Shown here: piece by piece, positions 46,775-55,690 of the stretch
Layout: every line of letters begins with the position of its first letter
Numbering within the stretch: position 1 is the first letter of the stretch
Source of the DNA: UBA7957 sp965224675
GTDB lineage: Bacteria > Pseudomonadota > Gammaproteobacteria > Granulosicoccales > Granulosicoccaceae
Direction: 5' to 3'
Assembly (NCBI GenBank): GCA_965224675.1
Contig: CBDDAA010000004.1
Span: forward strand, 1,860,001-1,924,000
Length of the DNA stretch: 64,000 nt
The notes under the pieces: generated by a model
What the model saw: only the letters and a program-made list of their open reading frames with translations
What the model was told of the DNA's origin: nothing
Database searches by the model: none
Position numbers and translations under genes: made by a program

Positions 46775-47980
46775 ATGGAATTATTATTCAAAGGCGGGCT
46801 TGTATTTGATGGAAAGGGCGAAATGCTTGAAGGCGTCGGTGTACTGATTGAAAAAGGGTGGATCAAGTCAGTGGCTCCGGTGGATGATTTCGCCGGATTT
46901 AATGGCCAAATAGTGGACACTTCAAATGCGACGTTGTTACCAGGCTTAATCGATTGCCATGTCCACCTCTGTTACAAGGGGTCAGCCGATCCGTCAGCGG
47001 CATTAGCAAAACTCTCTCCCGGTGAAATCACTCTGACTGCATTGGAGAATGCACAATTGTCGCTCTCCAGAGGCATTACCAGTGTGCGCGATTGTGGTGG
47101 TAAGGATTATCTGGAGTTCCCGGTACGCGATGCAATACGCAGAGGAATTTTCCTGGGACCGACTATTCATGCTTCTGGCAAAATGATTTGCATGACGGGT
47201 GGTCATGGCAATCGCTGGGGATGGGTAGCTGATGGCCGTGAAGAGGTGGTGAAAGCGGTTCGTGAGCAAATACATGCGGGCTGCGATATGGTGAAAATAA
47301 TGGCCACGGGAGGGGTGATGACTGCCGGTGTCAATCCGGAAGATGCCCATTACAGCGCTGAGGAAATGGCATCAGGCATTCATGAAGCAAAACGATTTCA
47401 TAAACGAACAGCCAGCCATGCACAAGGTACAGAGGGCATCTTAAATGCAGTTCGTGGTGGCATAGACTCGATCGAGCACGGTATTTTTATGAACCAGCAG
47501 TGCGTAGAGGAAATGCTGGAATCTGATACCTTTTTGGTGCCGACACTTTCCGCGTTGCGAAATATACTCGATAATGCCGACAATGGAATCCCAGCGTATA
47601 TTGTAGAGAAGACTCAACGAGTAGCCGCGCATCACCGCAACTCCGTACAGGCTTATTATAAAGCCGGCGGAAAAATTGCCATGGGCACAGATGCAGGTAC
47701 ACCTTTTAACCGGCATGGAGAGAACGCGCAGGAGTTGAAATATCTGGTGGAATATGGGATGGATGAAAAGGATGCGCTAAAAGCCGCTTGTTACAATGGC
47801 GCTGACTTAATGGGGCTTTCAGAGCAAGGCTACATCGCAGAAGGTGCAATCGCAGATTTGCTGTTGGTCAAAGCCAATCCATTGGAAGATATTACTATGG
47901 TTTCAGATTATGCGAACCATTTGAGTGTCTACAAAGGTGGAATTTATGTGCAATCAGATGAAAGGGCGGTATTAGCATGA
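46775..47980 (+). CDS. Amidohydrolase family protein (imidazolonepropionase/prolidase-like)
   Basis: A 401-residue amidohydrolase-superfamily enzyme with a binuclear metal site. HxH is in LIDCHVHLCYKG, the bridging Lys in MVKIMATGGVM, further ligands in RTASHAQG and SIEHGIF, and the catalytic Asp in MGTDAGTPF. The overall pattern fits the group of metal-dependent dipeptidases/carboxypeptidases and ochratoxinase-like enzymes that cleave amide bonds. No signal peptide, so it acts in the cytoplasm on imported substrate. It starts 86 bases after the transporter ATPase and overlaps the next gene by four bases. Confidence 0.9.
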   Translation: MELLFKGGLVFDGKGEMLEGVGVLIEKGWIKSVAPVDDFAGFNGQIVDTSNATLLPGLIDCHVHLCYKGSADPSAALAKLSPGEITLTALENAQLSLSRGITSVRDCGGKDYLEFPVRDAIRRGIFLGPTIHASGKMICMTGGHGNRWGWVADGREEVVKAVREQIHAGCDMVKIMATGGVMTAGVNPEDAHYSAEEMASGIHEAKRFHKRTASHAQGTEGILNAVRGGIDSIEHGIFMNQQCVEEMLESDTFLVPTLSALRNILDNADNGIPAYIVEKTQRVAAHHRNSVQAYYKAGGKIAMGTDAGTPFNRHGENAQELKYLVEYGMDEKDALKAACYNGADLMGLSEQGYIAEGAIADLLLVKANPLEDITMVSDYANHLSVYKGGIYVQSDERAVLA

Positions 47981-48723
47981 AATTACAACACTGTACCTGG
48001 ATGGAAGTAGAAGGATATCTGCAAAACTCTAAAACGATTCTGATTCCGATTGGTTCCACAGAGCAACACGGACCCAATGGTTTAATTGGAACTGACGCCA
48101 TCTGTCCTGAGTTCATAGCGCAAGGTGTTGCGGAACAAATGGAAATACTGATTGCTCCAACAATCAGTATTGGAATGGCGCAACATCATATGAAATTTCC
48201 GGGTTCCATTGCACTGCGCCCCAGTACGCTTATCGCTGTCGTGTATGATGTTATACAATCCTTAACACAACACGGATTCGAAAAACTCTATTTTTTCAAT
48301 GGCCATGGTGGCAATATTGCCACGATCAGTGCGGCATTTTCAGAAGTCTATGCACAGTCGAGTTTAGGATTAGCCGCAGCAGGTAGGGTGGTACCTGAAA
48401 CACGACTTAGAAACTGGTGGACAGGCCGGCGAGTGGGTGATTATTCGCGTAAGCATTTTGCTGATACAGAAGGCTCTCACGCAACCGTCTGTGAAGTCGC
48501 GCTAACCTATTTTGCTTACCCCGATCAGGTCAAGACAGTTACCATGGCCCCAAAGATTGCACCCGATGGCAACTTTTATGATGCACAAGACTTCCGGCAG
48601 CGATTTCCCGATGGTCGTATTGGCTCTGATCCGTCACTGGCGACGATTGAGCACGGTGAGAAGGTTTATCATGCGGCAGTGGATGATACGATTGAAGATC
48701 TGAGGGAATTTATTGGGGATTGA
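47977..48723 (+). CDS. Creatininase family protein
   Basis: A 248-residue member of the creatininase/creatinine amidohydrolase fold. Metal-binding motifs are seen: IPIGSTEQHGPNGLIGTDA (Glu, His, Asp), FFNGHGGN and DTEGSHATVCE. The family includes creatininase, formamide hydrolases and MftE peptidase, all opening amide or lactam bonds. No creatinase or sarcosine oxidase is present, so creatinine is not the evident substrate. Its ATG overlaps the amidohydrolase stop (ATGA), implying a linked two-step reaction. Last gene of the unit. Confidence 0.9.
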   Translation: MKLQHCTWMEVEGYLQNSKTILIPIGSTEQHGPNGLIGTDAICPEFIAQGVAEQMEILIAPTISIGMAQHHMKFPGSIALRPSTLIAVVYDVIQSLTQHGFEKLYFFNGHGGNIATISAAFSEVYAQSSLGLAAAGRVVPETRLRNWWTGRRVGDYSRKHFADTEGSHATVCEVALTYFAYPDQVKTVTMAPKIAPDGNFYDAQDFRQRFPDGRIGSDPSLATIEHGEKVYHAAVDDTIEDLREFIGD

Positions 48724-48836
48724 AAGGCTTGTTTTTAAGTCCACTTTTATTGATGGAACCGAGTTTACCTTTAACGAGCAGTCAACTCGATGAAATCAGC
48801 AGTGCCGCTCGTCGATGATAAATTACTACAGACCTA

Positions 48837-48890
48837 TCACCTTTAGGCTGGGATTACATCAACCCCACTGATGATTAGCTTTGGCAAAAC
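48837..48890 (+). mobile_element. Tn3-family transposase C-terminal remnant
   Basis: The frame reads SPLGWDYINPTDD, a TAG stop (48876-48878), then LWQN. This resembles the end of Tn3-type TnpA (SPxGWxHINxTGDYxW), with Tyr replaced by a stop. Upstream codons are shifted and contain stops. Short but distinctive; it marks the border between the catabolic unit and the accessory region. Confidence 0.5.
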
Positions 48891-48960
48891 CATTTTTAGA
48901 TTAAATCTGACCAAGTAGCTGTACCGATTGCGTGTTACTAGTCAGCCAACGGAGAATGCA

Positions 48961-49413
48961 ATGTTGGACGTAAAACTAATGAAAATTGTAAGGGACAATT
49001 TTGACGACGTAATTGAACTAGAGCTCGAAGAGGCACAAGAAAAGTATCTTCCATCAAACGTATTTTCTATTGCTGAGTCCACGCTCTCTCCATTATTTCA
49101 CCCTAGAGCTATTTGTGTAGACGACAAAGTTATAGGATTCTTGATGTACCAATTTGGCGAAATTGGTGATTTCGATGAGGATGAGTGCACTATATGGCGA
49201 TTCATGATAGATCGAAAACGCCAAAACACTGGAATCGGAAAAATTTCAATGGGCCTGTTGCTAGAGGAAATCAAAGCACATGGGCGCTGCAAATTAGTAG
49301 ACGTATATTACTATCCGCAGAATTTTGCAGCAAAGAAACTATATACCAACTATGGATTCAAGGTAGTTGGAGACAGAGACGATGGGACTGTTATAGCTGA
49401 GATAACGCTATAG
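48961..49413 (+). CDS. GNAT family N-acetyltransferase
   Basis: A 150-residue acetyltransferase of the GNAT fold. The acetyl-CoA loop is FMIDRKRQNTGIGKISMGLLLEEIK (Q/RxxGxG/A type), and the C-terminal NFAAKKLYTNYGFKVVGDRDDG matches the β6/β7 region. The pattern is similar to spermidine/diamine acetyltransferases, but substrate assignment is not safe. I chose the ATG with GGAG six bases upstream; an earlier TTG would add 11 residues with no ribosome-binding site. It lies alone between a Tn3 remnant and a broken recombinase. Confidence 0.85.
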   Translation: MLDVKLMKIVRDNFDDVIELELEEAQEKYLPSNVFSIAESTLSPLFHPRAICVDDKVIGFLMYQFGEIGDFDEDECTIWRFMIDRKRQNTGIGKISMGLLLEEIKAHGRCKLVDVYYYPQNFAAKKLYTNYGFKVVGDRDDGTVIAEITL

Positions 49414-49560
49414 TTAAACAGCATACTCGCTAATCTAGTGTACGGACAAAAACGCATTCGCCACTCTGGGTTATAATGATAGTGATTGTGGTTTATTCCG
49501 AAAGTTCGCTTCGGGCACGGTATCCGACCATATAAAATAGGCACACAGCTCGCACCAGTA

Positions 49561-49586
49561 TTGACTCCAATCATATCAGGAGTCAA
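49561..49586 (+). promoter_or_regulatory. Inverted repeat covering the recombinase ribosome-binding site
   Basis: TTGACTCC and GGAGTCAA are perfect 8-bp arms with a 10-base loop, ending two bases before the ATG of the recombinase remnant. The right arm contains its GGAG Shine-Dalgarno sequence, so a hairpin in the mRNA would hide it; alternatively the dyad is a repressor operator. Confidence 0.55.
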
Positions 49587-49588
49587 GA

Positions 49589-50206
49589 ATGTTAAATACA
49601 AAACTTTCAATCACACCTTGGAATAAAGGAAAATTAGTCGGTTAAAAAAGTCCGCTAAAACTCAAAGAAATCTGGGCTCTTAGAGTAAGGCTGCAGCTTG
49701 CAGGAAACCATCGAGATTTGGCCCTATTTAATCTTGCTATTGATAGTAAACTAAGAGGCGGGGATTTAGTTAAGATTCGTGTTTGTGAACTCTCCAAATC
49801 TGGATCAGTCTCGAATAGAGCGATGGTGCTACAACAAAAAACCAAGCGGTCAGTTCAGTTTGAAATTACTGAGCAGACAAGAGAGGCTGTTTCAATTTGG
49901 ATTGAAAACGCCAAATTATCAGGGTCAGATTATCTATTTCCCAGTAGGTTGAAAATGTCACCTCATCTTTCTAGCAGACAATATGCAAGAATTGTAGAGG
50001 GCTGGGTTTCAGCTATAGGGTTAGATGCTAGTCGCTATGGAATACATTCTCTTCAACGAACCAAAGCAACTTTGATCTACAAGAGAACCAAGAATCTTCG
50101 TGCTGAACAGCTTCTTTTGGGACATAGCAAACTAGAAAGTACAGTGCGGTATTTGGGCATTGAAGTTGATGATGCATTGGAAATCGCAGAACAAACTGAG
50201 ATATAG
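49589..50206 (+). pseudogene. Tyrosine recombinase/integrase with internal stop
   Basis: The frame from the ATG reads LSITPWNKGKLVG, then TAA at 49643-49645, then KSPLKLKEIWALRVRLQLAGNHRDLALFNLAIDSKLRGGDL to the end (205 codons). Family members carry Gln at the stop position, so CAA to TAA explains it. The catalytic HxxR region reads HSLQRTKA where relatives have HTMRR, so the second Arg is Gln. LLLGHSKLESTVRYLGIE keeps the H and Tyr. Small XerD-like recombinases of this group are usual in mobile islands. Two independent defects make it a likely dead gene. Confidence 0.85.
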
Positions 50207-50430
50207 TGCAGTATGCTGTTTATTGGTGCCCCAATAATTGGGGCGCTTACGGGCGAGCAGTTGCCGCTGAAAATCGTATATCGGCGCTAACTACGTTTGA
50301 TGCCCACAGTCTCCAATGGAGCAGATAGATACATAAAAACACTCAGCTGAAATGATAAAAACCTCAACTAAATTCCAGATATTGTACGAGGAAATATGGC
50401 TGGAATTGTTTATTTAATTTCGAAAAACTC
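50207..50430. other. Intergenic region between recombinase remnant and vapBC
   Basis: No gene seen. GCCCCAA-TAA-TTGGGGC at 50228-50244 is a 7-bp stem with a 3-base loop shortly after the recombinase stop and may act as a terminator, although no T-run follows. Confidence 0.45.
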
Positions 50431-50462
50431 TTGCAAAAGCAATATTGTCGCCTTACTATTGC
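50431..50462 (+). promoter_or_regulatory. Putative vapBC promoter with overlapping dyad
   Basis: TTGCAA (50431-50436), a 17-base spacer and TACTAT (50454-50459) fit a sigma70 promoter 25 bases before vapB. GCAATA (50439-50444) and TATTGC (50457-50462) form a spaced inverted repeat across the -10 box, a plausible VapB operator for autorepression. Confidence 0.55.
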
Positions 50463-50483
50463 CAATAATGTAAGGGGATTTAA

Positions 50484-50699
50484 ATGGCAGAAGCAGCGGT
50501 TACTAGCAAAGGACAGATTACGATACCAGCAGAAATCAGAAGGCAAATGAATTTGGGACCGCAAGACAAAGTGGTCTTTACTCTGTTGCCGAACGGGACA
50601 ACTATCATGCGCGCCAAGACCCGCTCGATTAAATCATTGGGTGGCAAACTGAAGTCGAAACACAAAAGAGTCGCCGTCAAGGATATGAGGATGGACTGA
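50484..50699 (+). CDS. vapB: VapB-type antitoxin (AbrB/SpoVT fold)
   Basis: A 71-residue swapped-hairpin DNA-binding protein: AAVTSKGQITIPAEIRRQMNLGPQDKVVFTLLPNGTTIM is the AbrB motif. The C-terminal basic tail (KSLGGKLKSKHKRVAVKDMRMD) should wrap the toxin. AAGGGG precedes the ATG. It is separated from the PIN-domain gene by a single base, the usual antitoxin-first order. Confidence 0.92.
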   Translation: MAEAAVTSKGQITIPAEIRRQMNLGPQDKVVFTLLPNGTTIMRAKTRSIKSLGGKLKSKHKRVAVKDMRMD

Positions 50700-50700
50700 A

Positions 50701-51096
50701 ATGCCAACACTCGATACAAATGTATTGGTAAGATACCTAGTTGCTGACGATAAAAGACAGTTTGAGATTGCAAAAGCACTAATTGAATCAGTCACCAACG
50801 ATGACCTTCTTTTTGTACCAATCTCAGTTTCCATTGAATTGGAATGGGTACTAAGATCTCGCTACGACTTGAGCAAGGGATCGGTTTTAACTACGTTCAT
50901 TCAGTTGCTGGAGTCACGTGAAATACAGTTCCAGGATGAGTCGTCGATTGAAGTTGCTCTTAACCTCTACTCAGATAGCAACGCAGACTTTGCAGACTGT
51001 TTTCATATTGCTATTGCCTATTCGAACGACATGGAACCGCTGCTAACATTTGATCGAAAAGCATCCAAAGTGCCTGGGGCTGCTATTCTTGCGTGA
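50701..51096 (+). CDS. vapC: VapC-type PIN domain toxin
   Basis: A 131-residue PIN ribonuclease. Acidic residues expected for the Mg site are seen: D5 in LDTNVLVRYL, Glu in SIELEWVL, and Asp in NADFADCFHIAIA with a late D in LLTFDRKASK. Such toxins usually cleave tRNA or rRNA. The module appears complete and intact, unlike its neighbours. Confidence 0.92.
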   Translation: MPTLDTNVLVRYLVADDKRQFEIAKALIESVTNDDLLFVPISVSIELEWVLRSRYDLSKGSVLTTFIQLLESREIQFQDESSIEVALNLYSDSNADFADCFHIAIAYSNDMEPLLTFDRKASKVPGAAILA

Positions 51097-51753
51097 ACAG
51101 GTATCTTCGGCCATGACCCGCCATTCAATTTTATAATACGAACATGCAATCCTACAAATCAACAGTGACAGCAATTAGTTATAAACCGGTCAGATGTAAT
51201 CTGTCCTGTAGAACGTTTTTCAATGACTCCTTCAAATTTCTCGTATAGTGGTAATGTAAATAAGTCACAATACAAGGTCTGTATTGCGTCAATATCCTGG
51301 ATGAACTATCAGTTTTTCAGTTGTTTCTGTCTACCTAGATTTAATGCATAGGTTACCGGGGAATGGAACATGGTACACCTCGCCAATGTGCAGCATCGTT
51401 TTCTGCTGACTTATGACCAAAGCCACTCCAAATCGAGCGAGCATACAAAGTTTGCAGACAGATCAGTGCGTGTAATGTAGAGGCGCTAGGTGGGTTTCAT
51501 TTGCATTGCCAAGCTTGTGAATAGTATCTCTTATCTCTATTCTGCTCGTCATTGTCTATGTTGTCAGCAACAAGTTAGTGAGCAATGGACGAAAACTCAG
51601 CTATCTTGTATCGTTACAGCCTTTACCTGACTGCATGAGTCTAACGGCTGGGCGCGATTACATCCACGAGAGATTTATGATATTTGCTTTAGTAGTGTCT
51701 GGCAACATTAGACACACTGGGCCAGCTATTGCGAGTACTAAGATAGTTCTTTT
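51097..51753. other. Non-coding stretch in the accessory region
   Basis: About 650 bases after vapC with no reading frame that I can support. It is probably made of remnants too decayed to recognise. Confidence 0.45.
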
Positions 51754-52101
51754 TTGATTCAATGTTATCATCGAATAGATTTCGAAATAGCAGGATTGAA
51801 TTATCTGAGTGAGCGTGGTGCGAAGGTAGCCTATCCGATCGCGAAACAAGAAGGTGGATTTGTATCAGAACTTCATTCACCGGAAGGTTTGCGATATGCG
51901 ATCATGACATCGCATGCAAAAGGGTCCAGCCCGAGTTACCGTGATGCAGAAGATGCGCGATTGTTCGGCGCATCAGTTGCCGAACTCCATCACCTATCTG
52001 AAGGCTTTGAGACTGAGCACAAACGGCCCAGACTTGAAATAACGTGCCTTTCGGAACACGGCACCACTTTCATCTGCATATCCGCCGATTACATTAGCTA
52101 A
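51754..52101 (+). pseudogene. Aminoglycoside phosphotransferase-like kinase fragment
   Basis: About 95 residues match the N-lobe of an APH/YihE-like kinase: RIDFEIAGLNYLSERGAKVAYPIAKQEGGFV, SPEGLRYAIMTSHAKGSS, then EDARLFGASVAELHHLSEGF and RPRLEI. The ATP-lobe start before it and the whole catalytic C-lobe (HGD...D motifs) are missing; after RPRLEI the frame runs into unrelated residues. A full member has about 330 residues, so this is a both-ends-truncated relic. Confidence 0.6.
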
Positions 52102-52352
52102 GCCGTGTGGCACCTTGGGTGCACCGACTTGGTGGTCAGTTTTTTTATTTTTCAGATTCAAGATAGCGTATCGAATGAGTAATTTCGGCCATTCCGGCCC
52201 GACTGCACAAGGAGAATTTGGTCAGATCGTTATTACGTGACAGTCCAGACTATGTTGAGTAATTCCGGTGCGGAACCCGATAAATACTGACTTTCATTAC
52301 CAAACTCAAACTGATCTGGAACAAGTGTAGTGTCCTATATAATATCCACCCG

Positions 52353-52958
52353 TCATTGCTTGGCTAAAAGTAACTGCTGACAAATCGATTCAAAGGGTTT
52401 TAATAACTTTGTCAACTTGATTTTCGGATGCTGAAGGATTCGATCTTCCAAACCCTCCAATAAGGCAATTAAAATATGCGCAAGTATTTCAGGATCATGC
52501 GTTGTGGCTATCTGCCCTGATGACATGGCGGTTTTAATGCGTGATTTCAGCGCATCAATGGCGTGTTCATCGAGCACCTGAAGAATATTTTTAACTTTAT
52601 CGTTGCGGAAAGACTCAGCATAGATCTCAACCATCAGGCGCCCGTATTTTATGTATTTTTGGGTTTCCTTCAGACTGGCCCGGACGGCTTTTATATAACC
52701 ATCGATAAATTGGGTTTTACTGTCGATATTTCCAATAAATTGATCAGTATCGGTGCTGAATGCTTGCGCGATGGCTTCGATGATGGCACTTTTATTAGCG
52801 AAATAATGATAGACAGATCCCGCACTCATATTCGCCTGTTTACAGATTTGTTGCATGCCTGTCTGGTGAAAACCGTTTTCTGTAAAACAGTTTGCGGCCG
52901 CATCAAGAATTTGTCTGCGCCGCTTATCATGGAGTTTTTCGTCCACAGTGCGTGCCAT
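52353..52958 (-). CDS. TetR/AcrR family transcriptional regulator
   Basis: A 201-residue repressor. The N-terminal helix-turn-helix reads RRRQILDAAANCFTENGFHQTGMQQICKQANMSAGSVYHYFANKSAIIEAIAQAF (residues 13-68), and the rest is a helical ligand domain. It is divergent from the efflux remnant across about 190 bases that hold a strong dyad, so it is probably that pump's repressor and may also repress itself. The regulator seems intact although its target is broken. Confidence 0.92.
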   Translation of the reverse strand: MARTVDEKLHDKRRRQILDAAANCFTENGFHQTGMQQICKQANMSAGSVYHYFANKSAIIEAIAQAFSTDTDQFIGNIDSKTQFIDGYIKAVRASLKETQKYIKYGRLMVEIYAESFRNDKVKNILQVLDEHAIDALKSRIKTAMSSGQIATTHDPEILAHILIALLEGLEDRILQHPKIKLTKLLKPFESICQQLLLAKQ

Positions 52959-53063
52959 AGTGATACCTCAGCAGAGTTAGACGTCACAATATGTGTTGTA
53001 AAAAATAAAAAAGCAACATCTATGCAATCCTGTTAATGCTTCTCAATTAAATAATTAGAACGT

Positions 53064-53106
53064 TCATTCTATCTATTGACAGTGGCAAGGTCAATAAATA
53101 GAATGA
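53064..53106. promoter_or_regulatory. TetR-type operator overlapping a strong sigma70 promoter
   Basis: Arms 53064-53080 and 53090-53106 form a 17-bp inverted repeat (16 of 17 pairs) with a 9-base centre. TTGACA (53076-53081), a 17-base spacer and TAGAAT (53099-53104) on the plus strand lie inside it, directed at the efflux remnant. Binding of a TetR dimer pair would block this promoter. Confidence 0.75.
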
Positions 53107-53148
53107 TCATTCGTTTAATAAGTTGATTCAGGAGGCGATGATTTTCAG

Positions 53149-54369
53149 ATGCTGGGATTAAAACACGCGATAGCAATAGTGTTCTCCCTGGCCATTTTCT
53201 TTTTGGTTCTGGTCGTACTGGAATGGGTGGACGAAAATCGGGTGAAGGTGGTGCCGGTATCAAACCATCGTGCGTTGATGCCAGTTTCCGTTATCAACGT
53301 TGTACCCGCCAGTCATCAGGTTTTTGTGCAATCCTACGGTGAGATCAGACCACGCTGGCGAACGCAATTAAAAGCCAGAGTAAGCGGCGAGGTTCTGTTT
53401 TTGTCAGCCAATCTACAGACAGGTAAGCATATAAAAAAAGCCGATGTATTGCTTTCAATAGACGATAAGCATTACCAGACCCAGTTTGCTGAATCGCAAA
53501 ATCAGGTCGCACAGGCGGAGCTGATTTTACATAAGGAACAGCAGGAAGCACTAATGGCAAAGCGCGAACGGGTGCTATCCGGTTCCAAAGCAAAACCCTC
53601 TACTCTCGCTATGCACGAGCCACACATCAAAGCGGCTAAAGCGCAGCTTGCTGTTGCGAAAGCACATCTCAAGGAAGTCAAACAAATGGCTTTCCATGCA
53701 CAGGTGAAGGCGCCTTACGATGGGGTCGTGGTGTCGCGCTCGGTTTCTCCGGGTGAAATAGTGGAAACAGGGCAGGTACTTGCAGAAGTGATGAGTGCAA
53801 AACTTCTGCAGATGACTCTCAAGCTGGATGAAACACAGTGGAATCTGCTAGGAATGCACTGGCAAGGAAAAACGGCATCTGTCTATCGGGCGGATGATAT
53901 TACGAGTGCTGAAAAATGGTCTGCCATTATGCAAAGAGATGGTGGTTTTATCGATAGTAAAACTCGTCAACATTTACTCCACCTTAGCTTAGACCCCGAT
54001 AAAAATATACTTTCCGGCACTTTTGTTCGGGTTGTATTGCCAGGGAAAACTGTTCCCAGAGCATTGAAAATCCCTTCGAGTGCATTGTCCGCCGATGGTT
54101 TTGTCTGGTATGTCGATAAGCACAATAAATTATATCGGTTTCGTGCGAATCGTCTGTTTTCCCGATATACCCGGTCGTCTGATCACGGTTACTATGCAGA
54201 TGGACACGCAAAGCTCCCACCAGTTAACACTCGCCAATGCACACACGCTGGAACAAAATGCACAGCTGATCAATCACAAATTTATGCAAAAATATCAACT
54301 GGAAACAGCACCTATTCAACGCATTATGACGGCCATCATTGGCTCATTCAGCGTGCAAATGTATGCTGA
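53149..54369 (+). pseudogene. RND efflux periplasmic adaptor (MFP/HlyD type), truncated and frame-shifted at its end
   Basis: About 340 residues are adaptor-like: N-terminal membrane segment (IAIVFSLAIFFLVLVVLEWV), SYGEIRPRWRTQLKARVSGEVLFLSANLQTGKHIKKADVLLSID (lipoyl half), helical hairpin, APYDGVVVSRSVSPGEIVETGQVLAEV (second lipoyl half) and a beta-barrel. From about 54165 the frame leaves the family and ends in unrelated residues. At the same point the RND pump sequence begins in another frame. A deletion joining the adaptor tail to the middle of the pump gene explains both. The product might still fold but has no matching pump. Confidence 0.8.
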
Positions 54370-55600
54370 ACTTGCGCCTGAAAAAGAACGTGCTATCAAA
54401 ACCATGTCTGTATTAAACAATTGGCGTGAGATAACGGGACGACTGGAGGGCGTAACCGAACTTAATTTTACCGGCTCTGAAGAAACCGGCGGTGGTTTTG
54501 AGTTAGAGCTTAATGCTAAAAACGAGTATGTTCTTGCTAATGCCGTTAAATACCTTTTAGAAGCGCTGGGAAGTTATCAGGGTATTTATGCGGTACGTAA
54601 TGAACTAAAAAACGCAGAACCTGAAGTGCGTATTGTATTAAAACCACAAGCACACCATCTGGGTCTGGATACGGCCACTGTGGCGTCCCAGATCGGTGAT
54701 GCCTACGGTGGGCTGGAGGTACAACGACTGCAACGGGGGGCAGATGAAGTTAAAGTGATACTGCGTTACCCCAAGCACTGGCGCAGCTCATTGGAAAAGC
54801 TCAGTCACAGTAGAATTCGCACGGCCTCAGGCGAATGGCTGCCGTTGTTATCCATTGCCAAGTTACAATCGAGCTATGCACCGGCGACTATTATGCATCG
54901 TAACGGCAAACGCTCAGCTTTTATCAAAGCCAATATCGATAAAACGGTTAGTTCACCGACAGAGGTGTATGCGCTGCTAAAACAGAAAGTCATATCAGAA
55001 TTGCAAGCACAATACCTTGGTTTAAAACTGATACCATCAGGAGAATTGGAGGAAATTAATAACCTCAAGGGTGGTTTAATCGAGGCTTTGATGCTTACTC
55101 TATTGCTGATTTACACATTATTGGCTATTCCGCTTAAATCCTATTGGCAACCCATAGTGATTATGTCTGTTATTCCCTTCGGCCTTGCCGGAGCTGCATT
55201 TGGACATTTGATTAGCGATATTACGCTGAGTGTATTGTCCTTTTTTGGCATGATGGCGTTAACGGGCATAGTCGTGAATGACAGCCTGGTTATGCTGACT
55301 CGTTATAATCAATTATGTGCAGCAGGACGGGATTTGGATTCTGCTTTGCTCGAGGCCGGTTGCAGTCGGTTTCGTGCCATATTTCTTACCACCATCACTA
55401 CGGTAGGCGGGTTGATGCCGTTGCTTTCTGAAACCTCAGAACAAGCGCAATATCTGATTCCTGCAGCGGTTTCACTTGCATATGGTGAGTTGTTTGCAAC
55501 AGCCATCACGCTGATTTTGGTACCCTTGCTCGTGAGAATTGCAGCAGATTTTGGGTTTAAAAGCAGACCGTTGAAACCATCAATGATGCAGAACGCCTAA
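54194..55600 (+). pseudogene. RND efflux pump, C-terminal half only
   Basis: The frame holds the second half of an RND permease: the end of the second periplasmic loop (TVTMQMDTQSSHQLTLANAH onwards, REITGRLEGVTELNF, QRLQRGADEVKVILRYP), then membrane segments 8-12 with LLIYTLLAIPLKSYWQPIVIMSVIPFGLAGA, GIVVNDSLVMLTRYN and FLTTITTVGGLMPLL. About 470 residues remain of the usual 1020-1040; segments 1-7 and the proton-relay Asp pair in segment 4 are lost. ATG at 54194 is the first in-frame Met in homologous sequence. Confidence 0.85.
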
Positions 55601-55690
55601 TGAGTCAGCTATGTTCAGGAGTGTGTTGAAAAAGCCATCAAAATATATGCACTAGCATATTTGCATGTACTAACAATCAAATTGGACCAT

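Noticed and set aside
49414..50483. Integron cassette array suggested by a GNAT gene, vapBC and a GTTAAAC motif at 49413
   Set aside because: I could not find paired R-type core sites or attC-like imperfect palindromes around these genes, and the recombinase is not an IntI (no integron-specific insert is visible).
51640..51690. Second Tn3-like tail (GCTGGGCGCGATTACATCC)
   Set aside because: Only the nucleotide string resembles the one near 48846; the translation does not keep the SPLGW...IN pattern.
53138..53161. Seven-codon leader frame (MIFRCWD) overlapping the adaptor start
   Set aside because: AGGAGG lies only two bases before its ATG, too close for efficient initiation, so there is no good reason to call a leader peptide.
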